NCBI RefSeq assembly: GCF_938030145.1
Contig: NZ_CALHGM010000033.1
Span: forward strand, 1 to 64,000
Source of the DNA: an uncultured Campylobacter sp.
Lineage (GTDB): Bacteria; Campylobacterota; Campylobacteria; Campylobacterales; Campylobacteraceae
Length of the DNA: 64,000 nucleotides
Reading direction: 5' to 3'
Both the position numbers and the translations under genes were made by a program. The first letter of the stretch is position 1, and every line of letters begins with the position of its first letter. Below the pieces are notes generated by a model. That model saw only the letters and a program-made list of their open reading frames with translations. It had not been told where the DNA came from and made no database searches. This document shows positions 21,619-30,097 of the stretch, piece after piece.

Positions 21619-22310
21619 AGCTCTGCGTTGCGCTTGATCTGGGCTCGAAGCAGCAGTGCTTACAGCTGGCGAGCGAGCTTGCGGGTTTAGCCGATAAAAT
21701 TTGGCTAAAAGTGGGCTTGCGAGCCTATTTGCGCGACGGAGCGGGCTTTGTGGAGGAGCTAAAAAAGCTTGGAAATTTTAAAATTTTCCTCGATTTAAAG
21801 CTTTATGATATCCCAAACACGATGGCTGACGCCGCCGAGGAGATCGCTAAAATCGGCGTAGATATGATAAACGTGCACGCAAGCAGCGGCAAGCGCGCGA
21901 TGGCTACCGTAATGGAGCGGCTGGACAAACTCGGTTCGCGTCCGCTAGTGCTTGCAGTTTCGGCGCTAACGAGCTTCGATCAGGCGGAATTTAACGCGGT
22001 TTACGAGCAAAATTTGGATGACGCCGTGCGAAAATTTAGCGTGATGAGCTATGAAGCAGGGCTTGACGGCATGGTCTGCTCGGCGTTCGAGAGCCGCCTG
22101 ATAAAGGACGCTACGAGCGCAAATTTTATCACGCTCTGCCCTGGCGTGCGGCCGTTTGGAGAGAGTGCAGAGGATCAAAAGCGAGTGGCGGATCTGGGCG
22201 TTGCGCGCGAGGCGGGGGTGGATTTTATCGTGGTCGGTCGCCCGATCTATCAAAGTGCCGATCCGCGCGAAATTTGCGAACGAATTTTAAGGCAAATTTA
22301 TGAGTTATAA
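21615..22310 (+). CDS. pyrF: Orotidine 5'-phosphate decarboxylase
   Basis: A 231-residue TIM-barrel enzyme making UMP from OMP. Motifs: VALDLGSKQQ at the N-terminus, the catalytic F-L-D-L-K-L-Y-D-I-P-N-T (D-x-K-x-x-D-I-P), VHASSGKRAM, CPGVRPFGE, and the phosphate loop DFIVVGRPIYQSADP. GTG start within the nusB stop (GTGA overlap). It ends the ribH-nusB-pyrF unit; AT-rich foreign-looking DNA follows directly. Confidence 0.95.
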   Translation: MKLCVALDLGSKQQCLQLASELAGLADKIWLKVGLRAYLRDGAGFVEELKKLGNFKIFLDLKLYDIPNTMADAAEEIAKIGVDMINVHASSGKRAMATVMERLDKLGSRPLVLAVSALTSFDQAEFNAVYEQNLDDAVRKFSVMSYEAGLDGMVCSAFESRLIKDATSANFITLCPGVRPFGESAEDQKRVADLGVAREAGVDFIVVGRPIYQSADPREICERILRQIYEL

Positions 22311-22394
22311 AAGCAGTGCTTTAATAAAGAAAAATAAGCGCGAAAAACTTTCCGACATATTTTTAATAATATTTCTAAGTTATAAGGAGGAATT

Positions 22395-25178
22395 ATGAAA
22401 ATTTTAGATCAAATAAAATCTATTGACGAAAATATTTGTGAAAATATAGATAAAAATTCGATATTAAACGATCGTGGTTTTCTGTCGCAAAATATTCTTT
22501 CTCAACTTAGAAATTTAGTAGAGCATTGTTCAATGTATATAAATCTATGTCTTAACGGATTAGATGACAACATAATCCTAGAAGAAGCAAAGAAAAAAAT
22601 ACCGTCAATACCAAACAGGGTAGGAGGTATAAATAACGATTTTAGATTTATAATAAAATTTCATAATTTACTTCAGATATCAGAATCTCACTATACACAT
22701 GATAAAAATAATTCAGAACGATTGATGTTAAAATATTATGAATACATGTTACGTTTAAAAAAACTTTGTATAAAAAAATTTAATTTGAAAATTCTTAGTA
22801 ATTTACATAAAATTCCTTTGGAGTTGGATAAAAACTTAGATGAATATTATGAAAAAATATTATCAAAGTTAAATCAAATAGGAGATTTTAGATTAAAAAA
22901 TCAAGAAGTTATAAAAAATAGATATTATGTATGGAAGGTTAAACCGATTTTTATAAAAGAAGAGATGTTTTACGAGATCACTTTGACCAACGCTACGGAT
23001 AATGTTAGTAAATTTAGTCGCATAGTGGCTTTTAGTAAAACAAGCATAAATAGCAATTATGCAATAAAAGCAGTACTTGATAAAACCAATATATTTATTC
23101 AAAATAAGAGTATGCCTATTCTACTTATATCGGATATTATAGTATCGATAAGACCATGCGAATTTGAAAATTTTGCTAAGATTTTTACAAAAACGGTTAG
23201 CAATTTTGGTTCAAGCACTGAAATACAGAGGATTAATGACTATATTACAAGAAATGGCTGCAATTTACTTGATATCATTTATTTTGAAGACAGCGAATAT
23301 GATAAATTTGAACAAGAAATTATTAGTGGACGTATACAGACATTTTTTCTAAATATCTTAAATAAATGTAGAGAGACTTGTTTAAACAATTTCAGAGGTT
23401 CCAATGTTTTAAGATATTTGCTCTATAAAATGAATAACAAAATTATAAAAGAACAAATTTTAAAACCAAAATATAATTACTCGACAGGCTTAATAAATGA
23501 TAAGCCAAATTATATATTATCTAATTTATATTTAAAGTATGAAAGCATTCCTTTTGACGATATGCCGTTTGTTTCAAGTCTGTGCGGACACAATCTAAAA
23601 ATATCGGACTTGCTTGAATGCATTGAGTATAAAAATAGAGAGCACGAGTTTCTGGCTAGGTTTATAATTCAAAATACCCAAGACAATGGAGTTTTATATA
23701 CAAAAAAAGAGGAGTTAGCTCATTTTAATGATTTGGATGATTTGATTCAGAATTTTAACAACTTACTTTATGAAAAACATAAAGATCGGGAGATTTGTAG
23801 TTGGAATGGAAATTATTACATTAAAGAATACGAAGAAAATGTAATAAAAATTCTTACACAATTAAAACAGTTGACTCAAAATGGCATAATTGGCTACGAT
23901 AAATTTATTGCGTCCAAGATAGAGGACTGCAAAAAATTTATAGATGACGAAGTAAAAATAGATGTCATGAATAAGATTTTTTTAAAATCAAAAGTTGCTT
24001 TTATCTATGGAGCCGCTGGAACTGGAAAATCGACTTTAATAAACTATATTTCAAATTTATATAAGTCTCAAAAGCAAATTTTTCTAGCTCAAACAAATCC
24101 AGCTATAGAAAATCTAAAAACGAAAGTCGATAATGCCGATAATGCTAATACGAGGACGATTACAAAATTTTTAGGCGATAAAAGTCAAGATATTGAATGC
24201 GAGTTACTTTTTATTGATGAGTGCAGCACCGTTAGTAATGCTGATATGGTAAAGATATTAGAAAAAGCCAAATTTAAACAACTAATTTTAGTCGGAGATA
24301 CGTATCAAATAGAGGCTATACAGTATGGTACCTGGTTTAATATAGCAAGAGATTTTTTACCAAAATATTGTCTGTTTGAGCTTAAAAAGCCGTACAGAAC
24401 CAATGTTGATGAGTTGTTAAAATTTTGGGAGAGTGTTAGAAATTTTAAAGATGACTACAATGAAATAACAGAATTTTGCACATGGGGAGAATATTCTTTA
24501 AACCTAGATGAAAAGAATGATGAAATTTTTAAGAAAGAACATGATGATGAAATTGTGCTTTGTTTGAATTACGATGGTCTTTATGGGGTAAATAATATTA
24601 ATAAATTTTTGCAAATAGTAAATAAAAATCAATCTTTTGAAATTAGAAATTTTGAATTTAAAGTAGAAGATCCTATTTTATTTGTGGATAATAATTTTTT
24701 TATAAGCGATTTACACAATAATTTAAAGGGAAAAATAACAAAAATTATAGACAAAACAGAAGAAAATGAACTCTACTTTGAGGTAGAGGTCGATAAGATT
24801 TTTGAAGACGGTCATGTTTTTACTGCCGGCTTAGAACTTATTTCTAAAAATGATAATAAATCTATTGTTGGTTTTGGTATAGATAAAAATATAAATACAG
24901 ACAATGATGGTGATATTGAAAAAATTCCATTTGTATTGGCCTATGTTATTTCTATTCATAAATCACAAGGCTTGGAGTATGATAGCGTAAAAATAGTGAT
25001 TACAAGAGAGATTGAAGAAAATATCTCGCACAATATTTTTTATACAGCGATCACTAGGGCAAAAAAATATCTTAAAATTTATTGGTCACCAGAGACACAA
25101 CAATACATAATAAAAAATTTTAATATAAAAAATAACAAAAATGATATTAGGATTTTAAAAACAAAGAATAACATTTAA
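22395..25178 (+). CDS. Large SF1 (RecD/UvrD-type) helicase with a HEPN-like N-terminal region
   Basis: 927 residues, far more AT-rich than its neighbours. The C-terminal half is an SF1 motor: Walker A GAAGTGKST (residues 539-547), Walker B LFIDECS (D608, E609), motif III LILVGDTYQIEAI (about 634-646), then KPYRTN, and C-terminal VISIHKSQGLEYDSVKIV and FYTAITRAKKYLKI (motifs V/VI). The N-terminal helical region has LRNLVEH with Arg39-x4-His44, the R-x4-6-H signature of HEPN ribonucleases; residues about 150-520 are unrecognised. A translocase fused to a putative RNase suggests a defence protein, but this is inferred. The ATG is preceded by AAGGAGG. Confidence 0.75.
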   Translation: MKILDQIKSIDENICENIDKNSILNDRGFLSQNILSQLRNLVEHCSMYINLCLNGLDDNIILEEAKKKIPSIPNRVGGINNDFRFIIKFHNLLQISESHYTHDKNNSERLMLKYYEYMLRLKKLCIKKFNLKILSNLHKIPLELDKNLDEYYEKILSKLNQIGDFRLKNQEVIKNRYYVWKVKPIFIKEEMFYEITLTNATDNVSKFSRIVAFSKTSINSNYAIKAVLDKTNIFIQNKSMPILLISDIIVSIRPCEFENFAKIFTKTVSNFGSSTEIQRINDYITRNGCNLLDIIYFEDSEYDKFEQEIISGRIQTFFLNILNKCRETCLNNFRGSNVLRYLLYKMNNKIIKEQILKPKYNYSTGLINDKPNYILSNLYLKYESIPFDDMPFVSSLCGHNLKISDLLECIEYKNREHEFLARFIIQNTQDNGVLYTKKEELAHFNDLDDLIQNFNNLLYEKHKDREICSWNGNYYIKEYEENVIKILTQLKQLTQNGIIGYDKFIASKIEDCKKFIDDEVKIDVMNKIFLKSKVAFIYGAAGTGKSTLINYISNLYKSQKQIFLAQTNPAIENLKTKVDNADNANTRTITKFLGDKSQDIECELLFIDECSTVSNADMVKILEKAKFKQLILVGDTYQIEAIQYGTWFNIARDFLPKYCLFELKKPYRTNVDELLKFWESVRNFKDDYNEITEFCTWGEYSLNLDEKNDEIFKKEHDDEIVLCLNYDGLYGVNNINKFLQIVNKNQSFEIRNFEFKVEDPILFVDNNFFISDLHNNLKGKITKIIDKTEENELYFEVEVDKIFEDGHVFTAGLELISKNDNKSIVGFGIDKNINTDNDGDIEKIPFVLAYVISIHKSQGLEYDSVKIVITREIEENISHNIFYTAITRAKKYLKIYWSPETQQYIIKNFNIKNNKNDIRILKTKNNI

Positions 25179-25690
25179 TAAATTTTAAGAATAATCATAA
25201 AAATAATCAAAAGGAAATTAATATGAAACAATATATGTTATTGGATCAATAGATCTCGTCGTTGGACTATGCTAGCTCAGAAGACTAGCAATTTTGGAAC
25301 AGAGAATGGCATTCTAAAAAATATTTTGGGTAAAGCCTTATAATTTGACAAACTGTTAAAAGTCCAGGCATGAATCGAATAATAACATCAAGTTTAGAGA
25401 GGGGTTGGCGGCATTGTCTGCTGGCGCTCGGACGCGGCAGCGACAGGTGCATCCTCTACGTTTACCGAGGCCAGCTACTACGCCAGCACGTCCCGTCTTG
25501 ACAAAGCCAAGCTGAAATGGTGGCTTTGGAAGGATTAAATTTACGAATTTGACCCGCACGAGCCGTTTAAATTTGAGCGGATTTGCTAGCGACCGGCGCG
25601 GCTGTATCTGCAGCACGAAACGGTGCCTCACGGAAGTGCAAGCTAGCAAACGCAACGAATGGCGCAAATTTTATGCGCGAGCTTTGCGAA

Positions 25691-25726
25691 CACAATGCGA
25701 TAAAGCGACGCGAAGAGCGTAAATTT
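25691..25726 (+). repeat. 36-bp direct repeat, copy 1
   Basis: 34 of 36 bases are shared with 26016-26051; the two differences are both G to A. The copies are 325 bp apart within decayed sequence. Confidence 0.75.
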
Positions 25727-26015
25727 TATAGGCGCGGCGTAGCGGATGGCGCAAAGTACAAACATAGCCGCAATATGAAATTTTGATTTTATTCACAGGC
25801 GCGCTTTACGATGAAGCAGCCTGCACGAAATATAAAATCGCTCCGATTTCTGGCAAGCACGCGCCGAGCCGTATATGCGTCGTAAATATAAAAGCGGCGA
25901 CAGTCGGCGTCTTTAGGCGCACACGGCGCGGCCTTTCACGACGGCAAGGAGCGGCGGCTGATATTTAATAATCACGCTATGGAGAAAATGAAATAGGCGG
26001 CGCGAGTTTTACGAG

Positions 26016-26051
26016 CACAATGCGATAAAGCGACGCAAAGAGCATAAATTT
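26016..26051 (+). repeat. 36-bp direct repeat, copy 2
   Basis: The second copy of the repeat at 25691-25726. It lies 48 bp before the DUF3108 gene, so the repeat may mark the edge of a rearranged segment. Confidence 0.75.
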
Positions 26052-26098
26052 AACGGGCGCCGTATAATGGGGTGCTGTGAAGCGGAAGGACGGTAGGG

Positions 26099-26956
26099 AT
26101 GAAATTTTTTGCTACTTTGATTTTGTGCGCGAGCACGCTTTTGGGCGAGACGATCAGCGCGAAATATGAGATTTCGTTCGGCGTTTTCGGCGCGGTCGGC
26201 AGCGCAAATACGCGGCTCGTGCGGCAGGGCGATCGCTACGAGATCGTCATGGATGCCGTCGCGCAGGGCGTCGCGGGCAGCCTAAGCGGGCAAAGGCGCG
26301 AGAGCTTCCGCTCAAAGGGGCGCGTCGTGGCGGGGCTTTTGATGCCCGATCTCTACGTCCACGAGGTCTCGCGCAAAAAGGGCAAAACGACGAAAAATGA
26401 GCGCAAAACCTACGCTTTCGACTACGCGCGCAAAACGATAAAATTTCAAAAGTTCAAGGGCACGGGCGGCGAGCTACAGCTCGTAAGCGACGAAATTTTG
26501 CCCTACTTCGCGACGAACGACCTGCTGAGTTTGTTTTTCAATTTCTCTAAAATCCCGCACTCGGGCGATAAATTTTTCGTCCGAGCCGCGGGCGCAAAAG
26601 GCGCCGACGGAAGGATCGACATCGAAAGGCCGCGCGGAAGCGCCGCCGCAGATATCGCGAGCGAGCTTGGCGTCGCGCCACCTAGCGATGCGGATACCGA
26701 CTCCAGCGCAACGGCAAGCGCAAGCTCTAGCGGAGCAGATACGAAAACCGGCGCAACGGACGCAAATTTTAAAGGGCGCGGCGCGGGCGCGGATAAGCAG
26801 GCTGCGGCGATCTACGTAGTTTTCATCAACCAGCCGATATTTTCGAGCAGCCGAGGCGAGCTGCACCTAAGCCTAAACGAGCGCGGTTACGCCGATCGCG
26901 CCATTTTGAAGGACGTGCTGCTCTTCGGCGACATCCGCGCGCGGCTTGTGGAATGA
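26099..26956 (+). CDS. DUF3108 family secreted/periplasmic protein with low-complexity insert
   Basis: 285 residues. Signal peptide of about 16 residues (LILCASTLLGETI). The beta-rich body has the DUF3108 pattern: YEISFGVFGAVGSANTRL, V-A-Q-G-V-A-G-S-L-S, RRESFRSKGRVVAGLLMPDLYVHEV, K-T-Y-A-F-D, and PYFATNDLLSLFFNF. Residues about 188-232 are a Ser/Ala/Asp/Thr-rich stretch that interrupts the domain before IYVVFINQPIF. The role of the family is unknown; it is thought to be envelope-associated. It stands alone, downstream of decayed DNA. Confidence 0.75.
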   Translation: MKFFATLILCASTLLGETISAKYEISFGVFGAVGSANTRLVRQGDRYEIVMDAVAQGVAGSLSGQRRESFRSKGRVVAGLLMPDLYVHEVSRKKGKTTKNERKTYAFDYARKTIKFQKFKGTGGELQLVSDEILPYFATNDLLSLFFNFSKIPHSGDKFFVRAAGAKGADGRIDIERPRGSAAADIASELGVAPPSDADTDSSATASASSSGADTKTGATDANFKGRGAGADKQAAAIYVVFINQPIFSSSRGELHLSLNERGYADRAILKDVLLFGDIRARLVE

Positions 26957-26984
26957 GACTTCGTAAATTCGAAAAATGCCTGAG

Positions 26985-28001
26985 TTAAAAATTTTTAACT
27001 CTTAAAAGATAATTTGGCGCGTCTAGGTCTTTATTAAATTTTAATTTCATATATTTTTTAAGCTCGTTATATTCTTTATTAGTGGGTATAAATATAAAAA
27101 ATTTATTGTAAAGCGCGTCTATAATTAAAGCATCGACAAACCTACATGAAAATAATCCGCCCTTAAACAGATGAAAAATCATTTGCGGTATAAAAAGAAA
27201 GATAATCGCTCCCATGCAGCAAAATAACATTATAAAGACTATCATAGAGTCATCAAATATCGCACCATAAATATAAGCGATTACGTATATGGCGAGGCAG
27301 GTTTTTCCTATAATTCTTTCCGTTTCCGTGTATTTTCGTGTTTCGCTTTCATAAACAAGCGCGAAAGTCTTTTTAAAATATAAAATATCATCAAATTTCA
27401 TTACGAGCTGCTCGCCCAATTTTATACATTTTATGCTTGAGTTTAAAAATATAAATTTTCTTCCGTAATGCTGCGAAAAGCCCTTAAGAGCCCTAGCAAC
27501 TAAAGGTACAGTGAGCAGAATATTCGCAACTTTTCTATCATAGGGGATGTTGGATACTAAATTTATAAACATAGCAAAACAAAGCAACGCTATTATAGCT
27601 ATAATATTTACGATCGGCATATAGTCTTTGATGACTAGCGGCTCTTTGTCGTAATCACGAGTTTTAACACCTCGCGATGAAACACCGCCTGAGTTTAAAT
27701 TTTGAAATTTTACCTCGTCTTTTGAGTTTAAATTCGCGCCGTTTAAATTTCTATCTCGGAAATTTGCGCCGCAAAGATGATCGGGTTGCGATTCGGGGTC
27801 TGTTTGATTAAAATTCGCATTTTTAAAGCTTTTGCTAATCAAATTTGTATCGTTTAAATTTAATGAGCTGAGATCCGTTGCATCGCTTAAATCCGCATCG
27901 TCAAAAATTTCGGCGCTAGCGCCTTTTCGCAGCTTTTGCTTTAAGTTCCGGCGCCCTTCGTTTAGAGGCTTTTTAGGTTCCTCAAACCGCACTTTATTCA
28001 A
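26985..28001 (-). CDS. Membrane protein with N-terminal pentapeptide-like repeats
   Basis: 338 residues. Residues about 35-110 contain pentads with Leu/Phe at step five (DLSSLNLNDTNLISKSFKNANF, then GANFRDRNLNGANL). The C-terminal two thirds hold about four membrane segments (IVNIIAIIALLCFAMFINLV; TCLAIYVIAYIYGAIF; MIVFIMLFCCMGAIIFLF) and a soluble end. In the DNA the repeat part has AAATTC/AAATTT starting at 27730, 27745 and 27760, exactly 15 nt apart. Function is unknown. The N-terminal region may be repeat DNA recruited to a DUF-type membrane protein. Confidence 0.65.
   Translation of the reverse strand: MNKVRFEEPKKPLNEGRRNLKQKLRKGASAEIFDDADLSDATDLSSLNLNDTNLISKSFKNANFNQTDPESQPDHLCGANFRDRNLNGANLNSKDEVKFQNLNSGGVSSRGVKTRDYDKEPLVIKDYMPIVNIIAIIALLCFAMFINLVSNIPYDRKVANILLTVPLVARALKGFSQHYGRKFIFLNSSIKCIKLGEQLVMKFDDILYFKKTFALVYESETRKYTETERIIGKTCLAIYVIAYIYGAIFDDSMIVFIMLFCCMGAIIFLFIPQMIFHLFKGGLFSCRFVDALIIDALYNKFFIFIPTNKEYNELKKYMKLKFNKDLDAPNYLLRVKNF
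27730..27765 (-). repeat. 15-nt repeat units within the pentapeptide/membrane protein gene
   Basis: Words AAATTC at 27730, AAATTT at 27745 and AAATTT at 27760 are exactly 15 nt apart and encode the pentads of the 338-residue protein's N-terminal domain. The unit is the same as at 13809-14075. Confidence 0.65.
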
Positions 28002-28181
28002 AAAATATCCTTAAGCTTAAATCGCTCGTATTTTATAACTTCAGGCTTAAATCGCAATAAATCGCGCCCATTTCGCGCGTTTTTGATTTTATTTAAAATG
28101 TGTTTTGCATCGCGCCGCATGCAGCGCAATTACGACAGCAAGGCGCGCGACAAAAGAAACGGACCGCATTTTCGGATCGAT

Positions 28182-29381
28182 TCATTTCTTAAATTTTCTT
28201 ATGAAATCGCTCGCGTCCCGCGCCGTCATCGCCGAGCTCATAACGGCGATCCTGTCGGCTCCCGCGCGTAGGACGGAGGCGAAATTGCGCGGCGTTATGC
28301 CGCCCAGCGCATAGATTTCGCCCGCGAAAAACTCCCGCACGGCGCGGATCAAATTTAGCCCCCTCGGCGCGAGCCCTGCCTTGCAATCGGTCGTGAAGAT
28401 GTGGCTTAGGCAGATCGCGCCGGCGCCCAGCTCCAGCGCCTCGCGCGCTTCCGCCTCGCTGTGGCAGGAAGCGACCAGTTTTTTGAAATTTGCACGCAAG
28501 AACTCTGCGCCGTGCGCCGCGCTAAAGTTCCGCAAAACCCCGAGCGGCAGCCATAAATTTCTCTCGCCTGCCCGCAGCGCAAAATCTGCAAAATTATGCA
28601 CAAAGATCGCGGGCGGGCGCCTTGCCCTCTCTGCGCTCTGCGCGCCCTTCGCATTCTCCGAGTTTTCCGCCCCTTTCACGCTCTGTGAATTTTCTACGCC
28701 CTCTATACTTTCCGAGCTTTCCGTGTACTGCGCGCTCTGCGAGTTCCACGCATTTTTTGCACTATGCACATCATTCGCATTTTCTGTACTTTGCGCACCC
28801 TGCATACTTTCCACATTTTCTGCGCCCCGTACGCCTTCTGTCGCGAGTTTTGTTTCGCTTGCAGCGCCGCGAAGCGAAATCTCGCCCGGCGCGCTATCAT
28901 TCGCGCAATTTGCAGTGCCTGTAAAATTTTCAGACAAAATTTCATCTAAAACACGAGTGGAATTTTTAGACCGTATCTCATCTGTAGCGACACCGTGCTT
29001 GCGGGCCGCATCCGCGCAAAGCTCGCTCCTACCGCCGCCTGAATGGAGCTTTTTTCGAGAAACTTCATCTGCGTTGCGCTCGCAGAGCAAAATTTTATCC
29101 GCGTAGGCCGCGCTCGCGTCTAATCCGCCCGCGAAAGCCTGGGTTTCGCTAAATTTAGCGGCACAGGCTGTATCCGCACAGAGCCCGCTCTTGCAGGCGC
29201 GTAAAATTTTACCAAACAGCGCCGCATATGCCGCTTCGTCTAAGTCCTTCTCGCGCACGATGATCTCGCCTACGCCCGCCGCGGCAAAATCCGCTATACG
29301 CGCGAGCAGCGCCGCCTCACCGCCGCAGAGCGAGCGATTTGTGATGATCGTAATGCGCGAAGCAAGCCCTAAATCCCGCAT
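28182..29381 (-). CDS. thiE: Thiamine-phosphate synthase with a 190-residue insertion
   Basis: Joins HMP-pyrophosphate and thiazole phosphate to thiamine phosphate. N-terminal ITIITNRSLCGG and IIVREKDLDEAAYAAL (the R-E-K-D-L/M loop), and C-terminal IFVHNFADFALRAG, LVASCHSEAEAREALELGAGAICLSHIF, GLNLIRAV, IYALGGITPRNF and AGADRIAVMSS are all conserved. Normal ThiE is about 210 residues; here it is 399. Residues about 64-255 are low-complexity (repeated SEN, AQS, AEN, Cys-Ala words). The insertion lies between the first substrate loop and the next strand. ThiE overlaps the end of the bridging ORF by 13 nt. Confidence 0.85.
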   Translation of the reverse strand: MRDLGLASRITIITNRSLCGGEAALLARIADFAAAGVGEIIVREKDLDEAAYAALFGKILRACKSGLCADTACAAKFSETQAFAGGLDASAAYADKILLCERNADEVSRKKLHSGGGRSELCADAARKHGVATDEIRSKNSTRVLDEILSENFTGTANCANDSAPGEISLRGAASETKLATEGVRGAENVESMQGAQSTENANDVHSAKNAWNSQSAQYTESSESIEGVENSQSVKGAENSENAKGAQSAERARRPPAIFVHNFADFALRAGERNLWLPLGVLRNFSAAHGAEFLRANFKKLVASCHSEAEAREALELGAGAICLSHIFTTDCKAGLAPRGLNLIRAVREFFAGEIYALGGITPRNFASVLRAGADRIAVMSSAMTARDASDFIRKFKK

Positions 29382-30097
29382 CTGCCCGCTCCTTTAAGCC
29401 CAAAATCCGCGCCCGTGGACGGCACAGCACTGAGGCTTAAAATTTTACCCGCAGCATTTGGTTTTGAAATTTCACCTGCAGCGCTAGGGTTTAAAATTTT
29501 ATTCGCCAGGCTTGAAGCCAAAATTCCCGCCTCCGCGCTAGAGCTTAAAATTCTCGCAGCGCTGCTAGAGATAAAATTCTTCGCCACCGCATCGAAAACT
29601 AAATCCATAGCAGAGATGCCAGAGCTTAAAATTCTGCCCGCCCAGATGGAGGCTAAAATTTTGTTCGCGCCGCTAGAGTTCAAAGCATTCGCCAAGGTCC
29701 TCGATTTCAGCGACTTTGCGTTACCGCCGCATAAGAACCCGAAGCTCGCGCCGTTTTTAAATTTAAAATTTATGCCGCCTGCGGGCTTGGAATTTGCGCC
29801 ACCTTTAAATTTTAAATCCACATATGTATTCAGAGGTTTTAAATTTGGGCACTCATTTTGTAGCTCAAAATTTCCTGCGCCCGCTGATGACACGATGTCG
29901 AAAATTTTATCATCCGCCATAGCACCATAAATTTTATCGCCGTGTGCGGCGCCGCAAAATTCGGCGCCGTATTTTACGCTACAAATTTTACGTTGCCGAG
30001 TAGCGCGAAATCCGCCCTCGAGCCCGACGCTATAAATCTCGCGTCCGGCACAGCAAATTTCATCTACGCACGCGGTAAAATTTCGCGCCTCACACAT
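29369..30097 (-). CDS. Repeat-derived ORF bridging thiH and thiE (doubtful gene)
   Basis: A 242-codon frame begins at ATG overlapping the thiH stop by 8 nt (ATGTGTGA) and ends 13 nt inside thiE, filling the gap exactly. The C-terminal half repeats blocks such as SSSAARIL, SSLANKIL and PNAAGKIL at 8-10-residue steps, the coding reflection of AAAATTTT words. No domain is recognised. It may be an expressed low-complexity protein or stop-free spacer DNA that maintains translational coupling. Confidence 0.35.
   Translation of the reverse strand: MCEARNFTACVDEICCAGREIYSVGLEGGFRATRQRKICSVKYGAEFCGAAHGDKIYGAMADDKIFDIVSSAGAGNFELQNECPNLKPLNTYVDLKFKGGANSKPAGGINFKFKNGASFGFLCGGNAKSLKSRTLANALNSSGANKILASIWAGRILSSGISAMDLVFDAVAKNFISSSAARILSSSAEAGILASSLANKILNPSAAGEISKPNAAGKILSLSAVPSTGADFGLKGAGRCGI

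Larger units (their letters stand above)
25179..26098. other. Degenerate region after the helicase
   Basis: First comes AAAAGGAAATTAAT and an ATG at 25222, but the frame stops after nine codons (MKQYMLLDQ), a likely remnant of a second island gene. After about 25350 the base composition returns to that of the chromosome, and only short frames exist. A 36-bp direct repeat with two mismatches lies at 25691-25726 and 26016-26051, encoding E-H-N-A-I-K-R-R-x-E in both copies. I do not recognise the parent gene. Confidence 0.45.

Noticed and set aside
28381..29106. A 241-codon frame antisense to thiE
   Set aside because: It covers the low-complexity insertion and shows only Ser/Ala/Phe bias; ThiE on the other strand has conserved motifs on both sides.
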